Source: Rhabdophis nuchalis (taxonomy: Eukaryota; Chordata; Lepidosauria; Squamata; Natricidae). From it: a stretch of DNA of 64,000 bases. The notes beneath the pieces are model-generated. The model did not search any database and had not been told where the DNA came from. It saw only the letters and a program-made list of their open reading frames with translations. The DNA lies in the NCBI GenBank assembly GCA_039707465.1, contig CM077647.1:43151110-43215109 (forward strand). The letters are read 5' to 3'. Below, one piece after another: positions 55,861 through 64,000 of this stretch. A program made the translations under genes and the position numbers. The first letter of the stretch is position 1. The number at the start of each line of letters is the position of its first letter.

Positions 55861-56359
55861 CCACCCCTGTCTAGGGCCCATGACTGATGGAATGTGCGGT
55901 AGAGATAGAGATTCCTGGAGCATCTTCAATTTTATACTGGGTTTCTTATTCTGCCAAACAAATCTATGTATGCAGTGATCCAGAGACTGAAAAAACTTAG
56001 CATCTAATAAGGCCGGAGCAGTCTGGAACAGAAAGACCCATTTAGGTAAAATATATGTCTTGACTGCTGCTATCCTGCCTAGTAATGATAATTGTAGTCC
56101 CTTCTAGCCTTCTAGCCTCTCTCTAGTTTGAGTAAGAAGTTTTAAGTAATCATCTTCTTTAATAGTAGAACATTTAGGAGAGACCCAGATACCTAAATAT
56201 TTCACTTTTTTTGGTTATCTGGATTCCTAATATTTCCTCCAACTGCATCTTTTTGGTCATCACCAAATTTTTCCAGTTGGCTTTTTCTACGACACTAAGG
56301 GTTTGCTAAACCCTTTTCTTTTTTGAAAAAAATATTTTACTCATTCCACATAATAATAC

Positions 56360-56662
56360 TTCCTCTGGGGATGCTTTTAGCATGGCCAGCTTCAAGTCAC
56401 ACTTGACAGGCGTGCCTGTCATGGGCCGAGTTCTCTGCTAGCGAAAACGAGATCCCAGGCTCCTTTTAGCTCGGATGACAACTTTCTGCTAGTGAAAATG
56501 GAGCTTGCAAGGGTCATACGTGGCCATCCTGAGCTCTGTTTTCACTGGCAGAAGCACTGTGGACCTGTTGTTTGCTGTTTCCAGCATGGCCCTGTGGGTC
56601 AGATCTAAGCACCCCATGGGCTGGATCTGGCCTACTGGCCTTGAGTTTGACACCCCTGATAT
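56360..56662. mobile_element. hAT-like fragment, cagggrtgtcaa family
   Basis: Contains 'tctgctagtgaaaatggagc', 'tcagatctaagcacccc' and the right end gagtttgacacccctg, as in 4640-5029 and 34356-34703. The left end is damaged. Confidence 0.7.
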
Positions 56663-56888
56663 ATAATATTCCTAAAAAAATAGTTGAACTAAAAGATCAC
56701 CAACTGCTAATATTATTGATAAAACAATATTGTCTATAGCAGATGAAGAAAAAGTTTGTAGGGAGTTTGGATACACTGGTCAGTAATGTATGCTGCAATT
56801 CCAATTAGCTCTCATTAATCATTTGGATGTATTTTTGTTCTGTTTTCTTTTCTGCTCTCACAATGACCAACAATGTTTCAGTTAATAG

Positions 56889-57075
56889 TAGAATAACCAA
56901 GTTGGAAGAGACCTTGGAGGTTTTCTAGTCCAACCCTCTGCTTAGGCAGAAAAACCTAGACTATTTTAGACAAATGATTATTCAATCTCTTCTTAAAAAC
57001 TTCCAGTGGAAGTTGTTCCACTAATTAATTGTCCTAACTGTAAGAAAATGTCTCCTTGGTTGTAGTGTCTGGTTT
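56889..57075 (-). mobile_element. CR1 LINE 3' terminus
   Basis: agttggaagagaccttggag, ctagtccaaccctctgctta and gacaaatgattattcaatct mark the minus-strand CR1 3' end. Confidence 0.85.
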
Positions 57076-58060
57076 TATGGAATAATATGTCCCTTTAGGG
57101 TTGGAGAATGAAAGCAGTGAGGATAGCATAGAAAGAGAACTGGAAAGAAGAAATATTTTACATGGTACCTAATACATAGTACAATCAAACCACCACCTTC
57201 TGATTCTTAGGCATTAGCAGATATGAAATATTTTACCAATATCTATCCAATTATATTTGATATAATACTAATACTACTAATAATACATATTTCACATGCT
57301 ATCCTGATACATTATGTTATTCTAAATTCTTGGGAAGATCTTCATGCATATGAAGCCTGAACCTGCTAAAGAATTGGCAACTATGATTTCAATTCTTTGT
57401 GTATAATAATTTGTCTAAGCAATGATGTAGAATGTTTTTCTACATCATTTTTCTACAAATTCTATAGTGGGAAAATATTTTCACAATATGCATTAGTTAG
57501 AATTGTTTTCATACTGAAATAAGCTATTTCAAATATCAAGGACAATATCCAACCAAATTTCCTTCTAAGTTGAAATCCAAGCTTTTAAGATTCAATTTTC
57601 ATAGTACCTTAGTCAACAATGCAAAGAAATCCAAAATGTATCTCATGATTTTTATTATTGTAAGCCATCCAGAGTTACCTTGTGATAACCTGTGTGGCCA
57701 ATAAATGCTATAAATAAGTAAATAAATGATTCCTCCAACTTAATCTACTTCAGAAATTATGGATCAGTAATGTTTAACAGACCGTGTGTTTCTCTAACAC
57801 ACAATTCAGCTCCACAAAAGCAAAGTAAATGTCATAAAATATTATGTTCTACAACATCCATTGGTAAATAATTGACATCTGTTTTCTGTTGTCCTGCTAC
57901 AGTTGTGCTACTCAGAACAGAAGCTTCAATTTTCTTAATTATTTCCTTTTTATTCATTCTGCATGAGATGCCTATCTTCATGAGTTTGGTGTGGATATTG
58001 CGGGCCCAAGGGCTGTGGAAGTCATCCTGCTATAAGCACTGTCCTAAATAAAAGTCTGGG
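57076..58060. other. Mostly unrecognised; LINE-like tail at 57645-57735
   Basis: At 57660-57735, 'gtaagccatccagagttacc' to 'aataaatgctataaataagt' looks like a plus-strand LINE 3' terminus. The rest shows nothing. Confidence 0.45.
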
Positions 58061-58062
58061 AG

Positions 58063-58517
58063 TCATAGGGCCAGCCGGTAGCCAATTGTACGTTTCCACA
58101 GAACGGTGTCGAGCGATGGTATGCCCAATTCCAAATGGATTGCAGCATTGCTCACACAAGGGGGGACTCCCATTAAGCAGCGTAGGAACTGGCTTTGGAC
58201 AGACTCAAGATGGGAAATATTTGCTAGGATCCAAAGAGGAGCGCCATATGTAATGGCCGCTATCACCTTTGCCCTGTATACTTTTAATATTGAGGGAATA
58301 TGGTGGGCATCCTCCGAGTAGAAAAAGTGCAGGACAGCATGCAAGGAGATTTTGGCCTTGTTGCAAAGGGACTCAGCCTGTGCAAGCCACTTGGCATTGG
58401 ATTGGAAAAAAATGCCTAGGTATTGAAATCTGTGGACCTGTTCCACTAGTATGCTGTCAAGCTTCCATTGATAGAGTTTCCTGCTTCTTGAAAATATCAT
58501 TTGGATTTAGGATGGTT
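58063..58517 (-). pseudogene. Non-LTR reverse-transcriptase C-terminal fragment (clade uncertain)
   Basis: 145 codons open on the minus strand: LYQWKLDSILVEQVHRFQYL, GIFFQSNAKWLAQAESLCNK, YRAKVIAAITYGAPLW and FLRCLMGVPPCVSNAAIHLE. This is the post-RT 'thumb' region of a LINE ('...FKYLG..., YG...W, ...FLR..LG.P..V'). It is probably the same family as 16863-17120. It is cut at 58517 by an L2 copy. Confidence 0.7.
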
Positions 58518-58973
58518 GATATGCAAATTTTATCAGGTTCACCTGATACGCCAGTTGTGTCCCTTTCTGGATCGTGATGCCTTACGCATGGTCACTCAAG
58601 CCCTTGTCATCTCCCGCCTGGACTACTGTAACTCTCTCTACATGGGGCTTCCCTTGAGGTGCACCCGGAGGCTCCAGTTAGTCCACGTGCGGCCACGTGG
58701 GGGATCTTGGGAGTCTCGAGATACTCCCATGTAACACTGCTCCTGCGCGAGCTGCACTGGCTACCTGTGGCCTTCCGGGTGCGCTTCAAGGTGTTAGTGA
58801 CCATCTTCAAAGCGCTCCATGGTATGGGACCTGGCTATTTGCGGGACCGCCTCCTACTGCCACCTTCCTTCGACCTGCCCGCTCCCACAGGGAGAGCCTC
58901 CTTAAGATACCGTTGGCCGGATAATGCCGGCTGGCGACTCCCAGAGGAAGAGCGGTATAGAAATACAAATACA

Positions 58974-59060
<87 letters not shown>
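58518..59060 (+). mobile_element. L2-type LINE 3' fragment with (AAT)n tail
   Basis: FYQVHLIRQLCPFLDRDALR, SRLDYCNSLYMGLPLR and LHWLPVAFRVRFKVLVTIFK are L2 C-terminal motifs in shifting frames. The 3' UTR (ggcgactcccagaggaagag and cggtatagaaatacaaat) is followed by about 28 AAT repeats to 59060. Confidence 0.9.
58976..59060. repeat. (AAT)n microsatellite, tail of L2
   Basis: About 28 perfect units. Confidence 0.95.
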
Positions 59061-59061
<1 letters not shown>

Positions 59062-59460
59062 TGGTTGTCGCTGCAATAATTGGACAGAATTTTAAGGGCC
59101 CTAAGCAAACCCAGCCAGGAAAAGGAATTAGCCTATTACTAATAGGCATATAGGAGGAAATAATCCTATAAACCTTGTAAAGGTGAATTTTGAAAAAGCC
59201 AGTGACAAATCCCGCATGAGTAGTTCTTGAATAAATTTACGACCAACTCTTTGAAGAACTATTAAGCATTTCAAAAATGGAAACAAACAGCAGGAATAAC
59301 TCGACCATCTTCATAAAAGAAGGAAATAATAAATAGGTCAATAAATAGATCTAGTATTGGATGAATGAAACTAGAATGGATGAAACCCCTTGTTTTTAAT
59401 CTGTATTTTGTACAAAGTGACCAGATCCTATCTTGTTGTTCTGTTTTGTTTTTATTGTTT
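59062..59460. other. Stretch without a recognised feature
   Basis: Nothing recognised. Confidence 0.45.
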
Positions 59461-59740
59461 ACTAGCTGATAACCCGGCATTGCCTGGGTATTTATTTATA
59501 GGGGGAAAATGTCCAGACCAAATGTAATTTCTAATGTTGGATTTTCCCCGTTACCAGAGGGAGCTCCCTTGTAGAGTACTGTGAAGCCGATAGCAGCTCC
59601 ATTGTTCTGTACAGGAGAATCTATTTTAGGACAGTACATTAGAAGCCATTTTAAGGCACAACAGGCTGTATCTTAATAGATCAGACACCTCAAGGGGTGT
59701 TAGGGGTATCTTACCCCTACAGCATTTTTTTTCCAGAGAA
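59461..59740. repeat. Repeat with 'ctgataacccggcattgcct' motif, unclassified
   Basis: The phrase actagctgataacccggc, then attgcctgggtatttattta, is a motif found as a dispersed repeat end in several animal genomes (established only in general terms). Its class is not determined here. It abuts the DIRS right end at 59741. Confidence 0.4.
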
Positions 59741-60027
59741 AGAGCGTTGGTACTTACCTGATATGCCTCTTCTAATAAGGGGGGAGATAGCATTCATGTA
59801 TGGGTTGAACCTATCCACATACTGATTGGACTGAGTCAGATTACTAATTAATAAGCCTAGTTATATAACCCCTCAGGAGCTGTCATACCCAGTTTTACGA
59901 TGAAGAAAGGAACACAGACTCACCGGTAAGAACCAACTCCTTTAGTAAAAAACCGAACAGAAACACTTCCGAGAACAAGAACCATATACGAACAAAGGCA
60001 GGGCTGAACGAGAAAGGGACGGGATGG

Positions 60028-60130
60028 ATGCTATCTCCCCCCTTATTAGAAGAGGTGTATCAGGTAAGTACCAACACTCTTTCTCAATAAGGGTGGAGAT
60101 AGCATCTATGTATGGGACATACCAAAGCCC
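60028..60130 (-). repeat. DIRS internal complementary region
   Basis: On the plus strand it reads tgctatctccccccttatta...gtaccaacactctttctcaa taagggtggagatagcatct: right outer edge joined to left outer edge, both inverted relative to the termini. It is the counterpart of 373-470. Confidence 0.85.
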
Positions 60131-60157
60131 AGAAAACGACCCACGGAAGGGTCGAGA

Positions 60158-61145
60158 TCAGGCCTGCCCCAACGAATGAGGACGGACTGACTGCAGAACC
60201 TGGCAACCAAAGTCAGCCTCAGGCGAGACAAACTTGTCCAGTTTATAATGCCGCATGAAAGGGGAAGGAGAAGACCATGCCGCAGCCCTGCAAATCTCCA
60301 GAGATGCCTGTTTCGCCCAGGCTGAAGTCGCTGCGTGTAGAGTGTGCTGTGACGCCTTGAGGAACTGCCTCATCACAAGCCGCATAGGCCTTCTCAATGC
60401 ATTGATGAACCCATCGTCCCACACAGGATACGGACACCTTCTTACCCAGGGAATCTGGTAGAAAGGAAACAAAAAGAGACTCCGACCTGCGAATAATAGC
60501 CGCACGATCGATGTAAACTTGCAAGGCCCACCTGACATCCAGCAAGTGCCACAAGTCATCCGAGGCCTGCGCAGACTCCACAGGAAAGCTGGGGAGGACC
60601 ACCTCCTGAGCCCGATGGAACCAGGACCCCACCTTTGGGACAAAGGAGGGAGCTAGACAGAGGAGAACATTGTCTGCATAGAACTTGCACAAATCCTCCC
60701 TGACAGATAAGGCTTGTAGTTCAGAAATACATCTAGCAGACATGATTGCCACCAAGAAAACCACCTTCCATGTAAGGAACTGCCATGAAACCTCCTCCAG
60801 AGGTTCAAAAGGAGTCCTGGTGAGAGCCCCCAGCACCTTAGTTAAATCCCACGTGGGATATCTATGCACCGGAGGGGGGCTCAAATTTGTAGCACCCTTG
60901 AGGAACCTTCTAACTGTAGGATCCTGAGAGAGAGTAGCACCACTGCCCCAGGTGAGGACAGACCCAATAGCAGCTACCTGCCTCTTGATCGTATTGGGTG
61001 AGAGGACTTGCAGGATGGAGGCGACCTCTGGTGTCACCTGATGCCCTGCGCACCACATGCAAAATATGTTCCAGGTATATGCGCATGGTAGAGGCCCTTC
61101 TGGAAGCTTGGATAGTGAGAATGACCCTGTCTGAGAATGAGTCAC
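60158..61145 (-). pseudogene. DIRS tyrosine recombinase, one frameshift
   Basis: The enzyme would integrate the circular DNA copy. A 300-codon frame (61145-60243) contains the first catalytic Arg box (MSARCISELQALSV, Arg138) and the HxxR box (TAHSTRS, His268 and Arg271). The catalytic Tyr lies in the overlapping frame of 60643-60158 (PFMRHYKLDKF, Tyr codon at 60245-60247). A frameshift near 60290-60330 separates HxxR from Tyr. All R-H-R-Y residues therefore exist, but not in one frame. It sits between RNase H (upstream) and the internal complementary region, the normal DIRS order. No methyltransferase domain was recognised. Confidence 0.85.
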
Positions 61146-61304
61146 CCCTCAGAGCAAGCCGCTCAACCTCCAGATGGTCAGCTGGAGCCACCAGGCCTCC
61201 AGGTGCTCCAGTGACCTCTGGGTCAGGACGACCATTCACACTGGTATCCACCACGGCTCTGCCAAGGACAAGGTCCAGAGGTCGGCAAACCACGGATGCC
61301 TTGG

Positions 61305-62674
61305 TCAGTACGGGGCCACTAAGATCACCTGTGCCTGCAGGGAAATTATCCGCCGAATGACCCTAGGAAGAAGAGGGGTAGGGGGAAAGGCATACATAAG
61401 GCCCTGAGGACACAACGTGTGAAGCGCATCCACCCCATCCACCCCCAGAGGCGGGAACCAGGAGAAAAACCTGGGCAGCTGGGCGTTTTCTGGAGATGTG
61501 AAGAGGTCGACCAGAGGACTCCCGAAATGATGACAGATCTTCTGAAAAATAGAAGGGTGTAAACACCATTCAGCATGGTCAATCTGCAGCCTGCTAAGCC
61601 AATTCGCCCTGGTGTTGTCCACTTCGGAGATGTGGTCCTCCACCATAGATAGAAAATTGTGCTCTGCCCAGACAACCAACAGATCCGCCTCGGCCATGAG
61701 GTCCCTGGATCTGGCGCCACCTTGTCGGTTGACATGCACTTTGGCTGTGATGTTATTGGTCAAGACTAAAACATGCTGCCCTGCTATTCTATCTGCAAAT
61801 TCCAGGAGGCTCAACCAGATGGCCCTCAGCTCCAGCAAATTTATGGGAAGAGCTGATTCCTCCGGGGACCATCTTCCCTGGACCACTCTGCCCTCCATGT
61901 GGGCACCCCACCTGTGGAGGCTAGCATCAGTGGTGATTGTGACCCTGTCAGAGACCCTGAAATGGCAACCTTGCAAAACCACAGAAGATCTCCACCACCT
62001 CAAGGACCTCCTAACCCCAGGGGGCAGGGCAACCCGGAGGAGGGAGTGGGCCACCTTCCTCTTCTGGAAGGGGAGCAGGAACCACTGGAGATCCCTGGAA
62101 TGAAGGCAGGCCCAAGGCATGATGGAAATGGCTGAAATCATCTTCCCCAGGAGCTTGGACAGGGTGGCCAAAGCCGGCTTACATTCAGACTTGACCAGCC
62201 TTACCAACTGGTCGATGCTAGTGACCCTGTCCTCGGAAAGGTAGACCTGACCAGCCATGAAGTCTATCCAGGCCCCCAGATGGAGGATCCTGGTAGAGGG
62301 AGTAAAGTGGCTTTTGGCCTCGTTGACTGAAAACCCAAGGGCCTCGAGAACCCCCACAGTGGTCAAAAGGTCCTGCAGGGCTGCCTCATATGATGTGGAC
62401 TGAATCAAAATGTCATCAAGGTATAATTGGACCCTGATGGGAATGGCATGCAGATGCGCCGCCAGAGCCGCCATGAGTTTAGTAAACACACGGGAGCGGA
62501 CGAAAGGCCAAAAGGTAAGGAAGTGTATTGGTAATGGAATGAAGAATAACAAAAACGTAAATACTGTTGGTATTCCATACAAATTGGCACATGCAAGTAG
62601 GCATCAGTCAAATCAACGGAGGTAAGGAAATCCCCACAACAAACACCCTTCAGAATAGAAAACAGTGAATGCAT
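61305..62674 (-). pseudogene. DIRS reverse transcriptase and RNase H, 5'-truncated, one frameshift
   Basis: 62674-62405 gives FLTSVDLTDAYLHVPICMEY and SLPFGLSSAP (RT fingers and palm). After a frameshift near 62530, 62582-61305 (425 codons) gives VRSRVFTKLM, VQLYLDDILIQS (YLDD active site, residues 54-57), LGAWIDF, then RNase H with TTDASLHRWGAH (Asp219), LLELRAIWLSL (Glu251) and VLVLTNNITAKVHVN, where the usual TDN is TNN (Asn276). The RT start is missing. RT copies the RNA; RNase H removes it. The frameshift and the lost RNase H Asp make this copy inactive. Confidence 0.88.
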
Positions 62675-62687
62675 CTTAAACCTCTTA

Positions 62688-62937
62688 TCTATATAAATAA
62701 AAATGTAAAATAGTTTGTACGAAGCCGCTAATTTAAAAAACTACTGGACCGATTTACCTCAAATTTTCACACAATGTTCCGAAGGACTTCCGATAATAGA
62801 ATACATACTCATTTTGTGCCTAGCATACATGTGTCATGTGCAAGATACACAAATGTAAAATGTACCCCCTGATCAGGTTTTCACCTCCCTGTAGCCCCTC
62901 CCATCAGGCTGCTTTTCAACTGTCATTTCCTCAGGAA
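62688..62937 (+). mobile_element. Candidate Helitron-like 5' segment (composite locus C)
   Basis: Starts tctatataaataaaaatg after an A, with 'ctactggaccgatttacctc', 'aaattttcacacaatgttcc' and 'ggttttcacctccctgtagc' in the same order as loci A and B. It truncates the DIRS element. Confidence 0.5.
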
Positions 62938-63012
62938 CCTATTTATTTATTTATTTATTTATTTTATTAAATTTATATCCCACCCTTCTCCAAAAGGACC
63001 CAGGGCGGCCTC
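62938..63012 (-). mobile_element. Short L2 tail inserted in locus C
   Basis: (TTTA)n, then ttatatcccacccttctcca and acccagggcgg. Only about 75 bases; it splits the composite repeat between ctcaggaac and the following block. Confidence 0.7.
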
Positions 63013-63083
63013 TCAGGGCCAAACCAAGGCACTGAGATAGCAAACTCCCAGGTGGCCCATAGAGAGAGAGAGGGAGAAATACA

Positions 63084-63392
63084 GTTTAATAAAAGAGGGA
63101 CTAGAGGAGACATGATAGCAGGTTTCCAATATCTCAGGGGTTGCCACAAAGAAGAGGAAGTCAAGCTATTCTCCAAAGCACCTAAGGGCAGAACAAGAAG
63201 CAATGGGTGGAAACTAATCAAGGAGAGAAGCAACTTAGAACTGAGGAGGAATTTCCTGACAGTCTTTAAGTCTTTAAGAAGATGTTGGATAGCCATTTGT
63301 CTGAAATGGTATAGGGCTTCCTGCCTAGGCAGGGAGTTGGACTAGATGACCTCCAAGGTCCCTTCCAACTCTGCTATTGTATCATTGTATTA
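63084..63392 (+). mobile_element. CR1 LINE 3' end (composite locus C)
   Basis: taataaaagagggactagag through 'gcaatgggtggaaactaatc' to 'ccaactctgctattgtatca'. It is preceded by gagagagagagggagaaata and followed by acagtaggtaggtagatag, so it sits inside one GA/TAGG unit. Frame broken; 5'-truncated. Confidence 0.9.
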
Positions 63393-63554
63393 CAGTAGGT
63401 AGGTAGATAGAGAGATAGAGAGGGAAAAATAAGGTAGGTAAATAGGTAGGTAGGTGGATAAATAGATAGCGAGAAACACAGTAGGTATGTAGATAGGGTG
63501 ATATATAGTAGGTAGGTAGATAGGTAGGTAGTTAGGTAGGTAGGTAGGTAGGTT

Positions 63555-63631
<77 letters not shown>

Positions 63632-64000
63632 GGAGAAATACGGTAGGTAGGTAGGCGGTTAGATAGATAGGGAGAAATACAGTAGGTAGTTAGGTAGAGG
63701 GATAGATAGAGAGGGAGAAATACAGTAGGTAGATAGATAGAGGGAGAAAGGAAGAAATACAGTAGGTAGGTAGGTAGATAGATAGAAGGAGAAAGGAAGA
63801 AATACAGTAGGTAGGTAGGTAGGTAGGTAGGTAGGTAGGTAGGTAGGTAGGTGGATAGATAGATAGAGAGGGAGAAATACAGTAGGTAGGTAGGTAGGTA
63901 GAGGGAGAAAGGAAGGTAAGTAGAGGGATAGACAGAGAGAGAGAAATACCATAGGTAGGTAGGTAGGTAGGTAGGTAGGTAGGTAGGTATATAGATAGAG
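63393..64000. repeat. TAGG/TAGA higher-order array (composite locus C), runs off the window
   Basis: (TAGG)n and (TAGA)n runs alternate with agggagaaatacag spacers. It includes an uninterrupted TAGA run at about 63554-63630. It starts directly at the CR1 3' terminus. Confidence 0.95.

Larger units (their letters stand above)
52940..55885 (-). mobile_element. L2-type LINE, inserted in L1
   Basis: From high to low coordinates: endonuclease, connector, RT, C-terminal domain, 3' UTR (cgccctgagtccctttgggg) and an (ATT)n tail of about 31 units (52941-53033). It is 5'-truncated in the endonuclease region at about 55885. Confidence 0.92.
51740..56330 (-). mobile_element. L1 LINE (ORF2 part), split by an L2
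   Basis: Minus-strand translation of 52073-52297 gives YKMLYRWNLPLARILKVFPE and SPICWKCKVALGTYF, the conserved C-terminal Cys region of L1 ORF2p. 55886-56330 translated on the minus strand gives pieces such as EDDYLKLLTQTRE, LLGRIAAVKTYILPK and LIHCIHRFVWQNKKP-like text, from the region C-terminal to the RT. The L2 at 52940-55885 separates the two. Both parts are full of frame breaks. The element is 5'-truncated. Confidence 0.8.
59741..62687 (-). mobile_element. DIRS-type tyrosine-recombinase retrotransposon, partial
   Basis: On the minus strand from 62687 down: RT, RNase H, tyrosine recombinase, internal complementary region (about 60130-60028) and right inverted terminal repeat (about 59920-59741). 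The left ITR, gag and the start of RT are missing; the truncation point is the Helitron-like sequence at 62688. The outer-edge sequences (aaagagcgttggtacttacc and ctttctcaataagggtggag) are the same as in the coding-less copy at 126-780. Confidence 0.9.

Noticed and set aside
61612..62135. Plus-strand ORFs across the DIRS element
   Set aside because: Antisense shadows of RT/RNase H.

Overview
This window reads as vertebrate, almost certainly squamate reptile (snake or lizard), nuclear DNA. The evidence is the mix of repeats: CR1 and L2-type LINEs, an L1 lineage, an RTE-BovB remnant, Sauria-type tRNA-derived SINEs, a DIRS-type tyrosine-recombinase retrotransposon, many non-autonomous hAT-like elements with 8-bp target-site duplications (TSDs), and very large tetranucleotide arrays. 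Species cannot be named from sequence alone. No complete host gene is visible. Three exon-like islands with good splice sites (11064-11237 and 22492-22610 on the minus strand, 42003-42127 on the plus strand) may belong to host genes that I do not recognise.

Layout. 1-5.2 kb: a hAT-like element split by a coding-deleted DIRS element (126-780), an L2 tail, and three small hAT-like elements. 7.0-9.4 kb: a 1.1-kb hAT-like element, then composite repeat locus A (Helitron-like end plus CR1 3' end plus TAGG-type repeat). 13-21.5 kb: a dense nest. A CR1 is split by an L2/Rex-type LINE (giving a chimeric 690-codon ORF) and by a hAT-like element that itself holds an internally deleted L2. A second L2 follows, split by a truncated ORF1-only L1 copy. 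23.7-30.4 kb: a hAT-like element, then composite locus B with a 48-bp minisatellite and a 1.1-kb TAGG-type array, broken by a 2.9-kb hAT-like element with a GC-rich, palindrome-bearing payload. 31-36 kb: SINE and nested CR1 pieces. 37.8-38.3 kb: a 488-bp element with TSD that encloses what looks like RAVER2 exon 1 with its splice donor. 38-45.9 kb: L2 pieces, a 1.3-kb hAT-like element, a SINE split by another element, and L2 nested in LINE. 46.0-47.2 kb: a 1157-bp hAT-like element with perfect TSD that carries a first zinc finger of an NR2F-type nuclear receptor beside a 360-bp palindrome. 47.6-59 kb: BovB, foldback MITEs, a full-length ORF1-only L1 (HAL1-like) with intact ORF1 and TSD inside a CR1, and an L1 split by an L2. 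59.7-62.7 kb: a partial DIRS element (RT/RNase H, tyrosine recombinase, terminal and internal complementary repeats). 62.7-64 kb: composite locus C.

The strongest biology is transposon biology: two unrelated hAT-like elements each carrying a fragment of a conserved host regulatory gene (Pack-type capture), a coding-less DIRS element that keeps exactly the parts needed in cis, an ORF1-only L1 retroposon, and a three-locus composite repeat that links a candidate Helitron end, CR1 3' ends and microsatellite seeding. Element boundaries below are accurate to the base where a TSD is stated and otherwise to about 10-30 bases.
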